The notes below the pieces were generated by a model, which ran no database searches, had not been told where the DNA came from, and saw nothing but the letters and a program-made list of their open reading frames with translations. A stretch of 64,000 nt of DNA from Streptomyces sp. NBC_01268 (GTDB taxonomy: Bacteria; Actinomycetota; Actinomycetes; Streptomycetales; Streptomycetaceae). The DNA is taken from contig NZ_CP108454.1 in NCBI RefSeq assembly GCF_036240795.1, positions 1,302,001 through 1,366,000 on the forward strand, written 5' to 3'. Made by a program: the position numbers and the translations under genes. This document shows, piece after piece, positions 60,090 to 64,000 of the stretch (position 1 is its first letter; the number at the start of each line of letters is the position of its first letter).

Positions 60090-60572
60090 ATGAGCCTGTA
60101 CGAGATTCCGCTGAAGACCCTCGCCGGGGACCCCGTCTCCCTCGCCGACTTCCGCGACCGGGCCGTCCTGGTCGTCAACGTGGCCTCGCAGTGCGGCCTG
60201 ACCCCGCAGTACGCCGGTCTGGAACGCCTGCAGAAGGAGTACGGGGACCGCGGCTTCACCGTGGTCGGCGTGCCCTGCAACCAGTTCGCGGGCCAGGAGC
60301 CGGGCAGCGCCGAGGAGATCGGCACCTTCTGCTCGGCGACGTACGGCGTGACCTTCCCGCTCCTGGAGAAGACCGACGTCAACGGCGACGGGCGGCACCC
60401 GCTGTACGCGGAGCTGACCAAGGTCGCGGACGCCGAGGGCGAGGCCGGGGACGTGCAGTGGAACTTCGAGAAGTTCCTGATCGGCCGCGACGGAGCGGTC
60501 ACCCGCTTCCGCCCGCGCACCGAGCCGGAGGCCCCCGAGGTCGTGGCGGCGATCGAGGCCCAGCTTGTCTGA
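60090..60572 (+). CDS. Glutathione peroxidase family protein
   Basis: 160 residues. Thiol peroxidase with catalytic Cys35 (VNVASQCGLTPQY), the conserved Gln in GVPCNQFAGQEPG and the Trp/Asn in VQWNFEKFLI, the usual catalytic tetrad. Streptomyces lack glutathione, so mycothiol or thioredoxin is the likely reductant; the second Cys in VPCNQF is also seen in thioredoxin-dependent members. GAGGAG precedes the ATG. The stop overlaps the following methyltransferase start. Confidence 0.93.
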   Translation: MSLYEIPLKTLAGDPVSLADFRDRAVLVVNVASQCGLTPQYAGLERLQKEYGDRGFTVVGVPCNQFAGQEPGSAEEIGTFCSATYGVTFPLLEKTDVNGDGRHPLYAELTKVADAEGEAGDVQWNFEKFLIGRDGAVTRFRPRTEPEAPEVVAAIEAQLV

Positions 60573-61332
60573 CACCGGGGTGGTGGAGCGGCTGCGGGCC
60601 GCGGGCTGCGTCTTCGCCGAGGAGGAGGCGGAGCTGCTGACCGCGGCCGCGGCCGGTCCGGCCGAGCTCGACGCGATGGTCGAGCGGCGGGCCGCGGGCC
60701 TGCCGCTGGAGCACGTGGTGGGCTGGGCCGAATTCGGGGGGCTGCGGATCGAGGTCGATCCGGGCGTGTTCGTACCGCGCCGCCGTACGGAGTTCCTCGT
60801 CGGACGGGCCGTGTCGCTCGCCCGGCCGGGCGCCGTCTGCGTCGACCTGTGCTGCGGCTCGGGCGCGGCGGGAGCGGTGCTGCTCGCCTCGGTGCCGGGC
60901 GCCGAGGTGTACGCCTCCGACATCGAGCCGGCGGCGGTGCGCTGCGCCCGGCGGAACGTGGAGCCGCGCGGCGGTCGGGTGTACGAGGGTGACCTCTTCG
61001 AGCCGCTGCCCGAGGCGCTGCTCGGCCGGATCGAGGTCCTCGTCGCCAACGTGCCGTACGTGCCGAGCGAGGACGTGGCCCTGCTGCCGCCCGAGGCCCG
61101 CGACCACGAGCCGCTCGTGGCGCTGGACGGCGGCGCGGACGGCCTGGACGTGCTGCGCCGGGTCGCGGCCGGGGCGGCCGGGTGGCTGGCCCCGGGCGGG
61201 CACCTGCTGGTGGAGACGAGCGAGCGCCAGGCCGACCGGGCCGTGGCGGCCGTCACCGCGCACGGCCTGTCGGCCCGGATCCTGGAGGACGAGGAGCTGT
61301 ACGCCACGGTGCTGGTGGCGACGCGCCCCTAG
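60565..61332 (+). CDS. HemK/PrmC-like N5-glutamine methyltransferase paralogue
   Basis: 255 residues from a TTG overlapping the peroxidase gene by eight bases. Motif I VCVDLCCGSGAAGAVLLA and the HemK-type FGGLRIEVDPGVFVPRRRTE are clear. The catalytic NPPY is NVPY (VLVANVPYVPSED), seen in actinobacterial paralogues annotated as putative protein N(5)-glutamine methyltransferases; the true release-factor enzyme PrmC usually lies next to prfA. The substrate may therefore differ from release factors. Convergent with the P450 gene, overlapping stops by four bases. Confidence 0.85.
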   Translation: MSDTGVVERLRAAGCVFAEEEAELLTAAAAGPAELDAMVERRAAGLPLEHVVGWAEFGGLRIEVDPGVFVPRRRTEFLVGRAVSLARPGAVCVDLCCGSGAAGAVLLASVPGAEVYASDIEPAAVRCARRNVEPRGGRVYEGDLFEPLPEALLGRIEVLVANVPYVPSEDVALLPPEARDHEPLVALDGGADGLDVLRRVAAGAAGWLAPGGHLLVETSERQADRAVAAVTAHGLSARILEDEELYATVLVATRP

Positions 61333-62756
61333 ACGCCCTCCCGTACGTCGTCCCCGGCTCCCGGGCCGTCCCGGTCTTCCCTGTCCGCGCCACGGGGCTT
61401 CAGGCGACATCGGGCCGGGCCGAGGGCCTGGAGGGTGATCGCGGAGCCCAGCGGCACATGGGTGTCGATCGCCTCCAGCTCGTAGTCCCGGAGGATCATC
61501 GCCAGGGCGATCACCGACTCCAGCATCGAGAAGTGCTGCCCGATGCAAGCGCGCGGCCCGCCGCCGAAGGGGAACCAGGCGTAGCGGGGCCGCTCGGCCT
61601 CCCGCTCCGGGGTGAAGCGCTCGGGGTCGAAGCGCTCCGGGTCCTCCCAGTAGCGCGGGTGGCGGTGGGTGACCCAGGAGGAGACGATCACGTCGGCCCC
61701 GGCGGGGATCGCGTACCCGTCGACCTCGGTGGCCTCGACGGCCCGCCGCCCGATGGCCGGGGCCGCCGGGAAGAGCCGCATGGTCTCCTTCAGGACACGG
61801 GTGAGGTACGGCAGGGCGTCGAGGTCGGCCGCGCCCGGGGCGCGCCCGGCGAGCACCGTGTCGATCTCCTCGTGGGCCCGGCGCTGCTCCTCGGGGTGGC
61901 GGGCGAGCAGGTGGAGGGCGAAGCCGAGCGAGGTGGCGGTCGTCTCGTGCCCGGCGAGCAGGAACACCAGGACCTGCTCGCGCAGTTCGGTCGCGTCGAA
62001 GCCGCCGTCCTCGTCGCTGCTCGCCTCGACGAGCCGGCTCAGCAGGTCGTCCCCCGCGCCGTCGGTGCCGGCCGCCCGCCGTTCGGCGATGATCCGGTCG
62101 CAGACGGCGTACAGCTCCTCGTGGGCGGTGGCCGCGCGCCGGTTGCCGGGCGTGGGCCAGGAGCGCGGCAGCTTGCGGGGCGAGTAGCCGCGCTGCGAGA
62201 CGTACGCCCCGAGCACGGGGAAGCAGCGCTCGACGATGCCGACGGCGGCCTCGACGTCGGTGCCGAACAGGATGCGGGCCACCGCCCGCAGGGCGAGCCC
62301 GGTCATCTCGTGGACGACGTCCACGGAGTCGTGGCCCTGGGCGCGCCAGCCCTCGGTGAGCCGGGTGACCTCGGTGGCGACGGCGGAGGCGTAGCCGTCG
62401 ACGCTGCGCCGGGTGAAGAGCGGCTGGACGAGCCGCCGCTGGCGCAGGTAGTCGGCGTCCTGGCTGGTGAGCAGGCCGTTGCCGAAGGACTCGCGTATCT
62501 CCTGGTAGAAGGCGTTGTCCTTGCGGTAGTTGGCGGCGTCGGTGGCGAGGACGCGCTGGGCGCCCTCGGCGGAGAAGACGCAGTGGACGGTGGCCCGGGC
62601 GCCGGGTGGTCCCGCCGTGATCCGGACGACGTCGCCGTGGTCGCGGCGGGCCTTGAGGAAGGTGCCGAGCGAGTCGTTCTTGAGGTCGAGCAGTGAGCCG
62701 AGCAGCGGGACTCCCGTGAGCTCGGGAATCTCCTGTGCCGTGGTGGTCGTCGCCAT
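61329..62756 (-). CDS. Cytochrome P450
   Basis: 475 residues. I-helix oxygen-binding AGHETTATSL, K-helix ETMRLFPAAP, PERF motif FDPERFTPEREAE and heme-binding FPFGGGPRACIGQHF with the axial cysteine. The length and the long C-helix region resemble class II-like bacterial P450s (CYP102/CYP132-like) rather than the 400-residue streptomycete type. No ferredoxin gene is adjacent. It might tailor the product of the nearby cluster but its position beyond unrelated genes makes this uncertain. Confidence 0.93.
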   Translation of the reverse strand: MATTTTAQEIPELTGVPLLGSLLDLKNDSLGTFLKARRDHGDVVRITAGPPGARATVHCVFSAEGAQRVLATDAANYRKDNAFYQEIRESFGNGLLTSQDADYLRQRRLVQPLFTRRSVDGYASAVATEVTRLTEGWRAQGHDSVDVVHEMTGLALRAVARILFGTDVEAAVGIVERCFPVLGAYVSQRGYSPRKLPRSWPTPGNRRAATAHEELYAVCDRIIAERRAAGTDGAGDDLLSRLVEASSDEDGGFDATELREQVLVFLLAGHETTATSLGFALHLLARHPEEQRRAHEEIDTVLAGRAPGAADLDALPYLTRVLKETMRLFPAAPAIGRRAVEATEVDGYAIPAGADVIVSSWVTHRHPRYWEDPERFDPERFTPEREAERPRYAWFPFGGGPRACIGQHFSMLESVIALAMILRDYELEAIDTHVPLGSAITLQALGPARCRLKPRGADREDRDGPGAGDDVREGV

Positions 62757-62890
62757 CGTGCGTCCCCCCGTGTGACGTTCTGTCTGACGTCCCGTGCTGT
62801 TCGCCGGTTCGTTCGATTCTGCCGTACGGGAGGGGTGTCCGGCAGGCTCTGCGGGGGGCCGCTGTCAGTGGCGTCTGGGACGCTTCCGGC

Positions 62891-63358
62891 ATGGATGCGA
62901 CCGAGATGACCCTCCAGCTCACGATCGACTGCGCCGACCCCCGGCGGCTCGTGGTCTTCTGGGCGGAGGCCCTGCGCTACGTGCCGGAGCCGCCGCCGGA
63001 GGGCCACCCGAGCTGGCAGGCGTACTGGCGGGCGATCGGCGTCCCGGAGGAGGAGCTGGCGGACGGCGCGGGCGAGCTGCCCGAGTCGATCGTGGACCCG
63101 AAGGGCATCGGCCCGCGCGTCTGGTTCCAGGCCGTCCCGGAGCCGAAGACCACCAAGAACCGCCTCCACCTGGACCTGAAGGTCGGCGGGGGTCGCACGG
63201 TCCCGCTCCCCCGGCGCCGCGAGCGCGTGGACTCCGAGGTGACCCGGCTGACCGCCCTGGGGGCCTCGGTCCTGTACACGATGGACGAGCCGGACGGCAT
63301 GGAGTACTACGCGGTGGTGCTCCGGGACCCGGAGGGGAACGAGTTCTGCGTGGTGTGA
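62891..63358 (+). CDS. VOC family (glyoxalase-like) protein
   Basis: 155 residues. Betaalpha-betabetabeta fold pattern of the glyoxalase-like domain: LTIDCADPRRLVVFWAEALR at the start, NRLHLDLKVGGG in the middle and VVLRDPEGNEFCVV at the end, which holds the Glu often used as metal ligand. Streptomycetes have many such proteins, most of unknown activity. It is divergent from the P450 gene with 134 bases between. Confidence 0.88.
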   Translation: MDATEMTLQLTIDCADPRRLVVFWAEALRYVPEPPPEGHPSWQAYWRAIGVPEEELADGAGELPESIVDPKGIGPRVWFQAVPEPKTTKNRLHLDLKVGGGRTVPLPRRRERVDSEVTRLTALGASVLYTMDEPDGMEYYAVVLRDPEGNEFCVV

Positions 63359-63409
63359 CGCCGGACGGTGCCTTCCGGCGCCCCGCCCCCCTCCGGGCCC
63401 GGTACGGGG

Positions 63410-64000
63410 TCAGCGGATGGGCATCCCCGACAGGGTGCGGGCGATGACCAGGCGCTGGATCTCGCTCGTGCCCTCGAAGATCGTGTAGATGGCCGCGTCG
63501 CGGTGCATCCGCTCGACCGGGTACTCGCGGGTGTAGCCGTTGCCGCCGAGGATCTGGATGGCCTGGGCGGTGACTTTCTTGGCGACCTCGCTCGCGTACA
63601 GCTTGGACATCGAGCCCTCGGCGGAGGTGAAGGGCTTGCCCGTGGTCGCCATCCAGGAGGCGCGCCAGACGAGCAGGCGGGCCGCGTCGATCTGGGTGCG
63701 CATGTCGGCGAGCTGGAAGGCGACACCCTGGTTGTCGATGATCGGGCGGCCGAACTGCTCGCGGGTCTTGGCGTAGTCGAGGGCGACCTCGTACGCGGCG
63801 CGGGCGGTGCCGACGGCCATCGCGCCGACGGCGGGGCGGGAGGCCTCGAAGGTGGCCATCGCGGCGTTCTTCACGCGCTCGCCGCCCCCCGACTTCGCCT
63901 TCTCCCGGGCGCGGGCGAGGCGCTCGTCCAGCTTCTCCTTGCCGCCGAGCAGGCAGCTGCCGGGGACGCGGACGTCCTCCAGGACGACCTCGGCGGTGTG
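63410..64000 (-). CDS. Acyl-CoA dehydrogenase, N-terminus cut by window edge
   Basis: At least 197 C-terminal residues, open at the right edge. The last domain is complete: [59 protein letters not shown] and [16 protein letters not shown], with the catalytic Glu expected in YTIFEGT. FAD-dependent alpha,beta-dehydrogenation of acyl-CoA; chain-length preference cannot be judged from this part. Confidence 0.92.
   Translation of the reverse strand, partial: HTAEVVLEDVRVPGSCLLGGKEKLDERLARAREKAKSGGGERVKNAAMATFEASRPAVGAMAVGTARAAYEVALDYAKTREQFGRPIIDNQGVAFQLADMRTQIDAARLLVWRASWMATTGKPFTSAEGSMSKLYASEVAKKVTAQAIQILGGNGYTREYPVERMHRDAAIYTIFEGTSEIQRLVIARTLSGMPIR

Overview
The window reads as chromosomal DNA from a Streptomyces or a very close actinomycete. 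Base composition is very GC-rich with strong third-position G/C bias. GTG and TTG starts and 4-base stop/start overlaps are common, and the gene families (LitR/LitS-type regulators, MmyB-type XRE regulators, F420-type LLM oxidoreductases, an MT0933-type antitoxin, actinobacterial sulfur leader peptide) are typical of the genus. No rRNA, tRNA, IS element, phage gene or CRISPR array was seen.

Layout. (1) 1-6832, minus strand: an exopolysaccharide operon (alpha-toroid protein, WecG-type transferase, UDP-aminosugar dehydrogenase, UDP-GlcNAc 2-epimerase, Wzz-like protein, flippase running off the left edge). Together these can make, transfer and export a glycan containing N-acetylmannosaminuronic acid or a related acid. 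(2) 7313-13100: an MFS transporter coupled to an anchored TolB-like protein, then a cysteine-free Rrf2 regulator divergent from an unusual flavoprotein/TTC38-repeat fusion. (3) 13213-21204: a light-response type module with an SDR, a B12-binding MerR regulator (LitR/CarH type), an ECF sigma factor (LitS type), photolyase, a STAND ATPase and an SDR-DUF2867 protein. A nearly identical 19-base element lies upstream of both litR and litS. (4) 21372-25442: YjbQ, then a cysteine-type leader peptide, a catalytically degenerate SsuB-like ATPase, a C-rich G-poor tract and the sulfonate monooxygenase SsuD, followed by a flavoprotein monooxygenase.

(5) 25408-43858: mostly ordinary genes: MltG-like transglycosylase, a 19-residue hydrophobic peptide, an MDR ABC exporter divergent from a MarR regulator around a perfect dyad, a 974-residue FAD/Fe-S dehydrogenase, a small antitoxin-like protein, secreted PNGase A, a heterodimeric ABC exporter with one dead ATP site, an SDR/TetR pair, a YdjM-type membrane protein, a DEAD/DEAH helicase and acyl-CoA thioesterase II.

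(6) 43886-59480: a probable biosynthetic gene cluster. One arm holds an F420-type LLM oxidoreductase, class II DAHP synthase, chorismate synthase and an adenosine-kinase-like PfkB kinase. The other arm is a tightly overlapping operon: a protein resembling L-2-amino-thiazoline-4-carboxylate hydrolase, AsnB-type amidotransferase, HpaC reductase, HpaB hydroxylase and a methyltransferase. Two MFS transporters, an MmyB-type regulator and an atypical LuxR regulator accompany them. There is no NRPS or PKS. The set suggests a small aromatic product that is hydroxylated, amidated and methylated; I cannot match it to a known cluster, and it is my main candidate for an undescribed system. (7) 59832-64000: DUF6011-like protein, glutathione peroxidase, HemK-like methyltransferase, cytochrome P450, VOC protein and the C-terminal part of an acyl-CoA dehydrogenase cut by the right edge.
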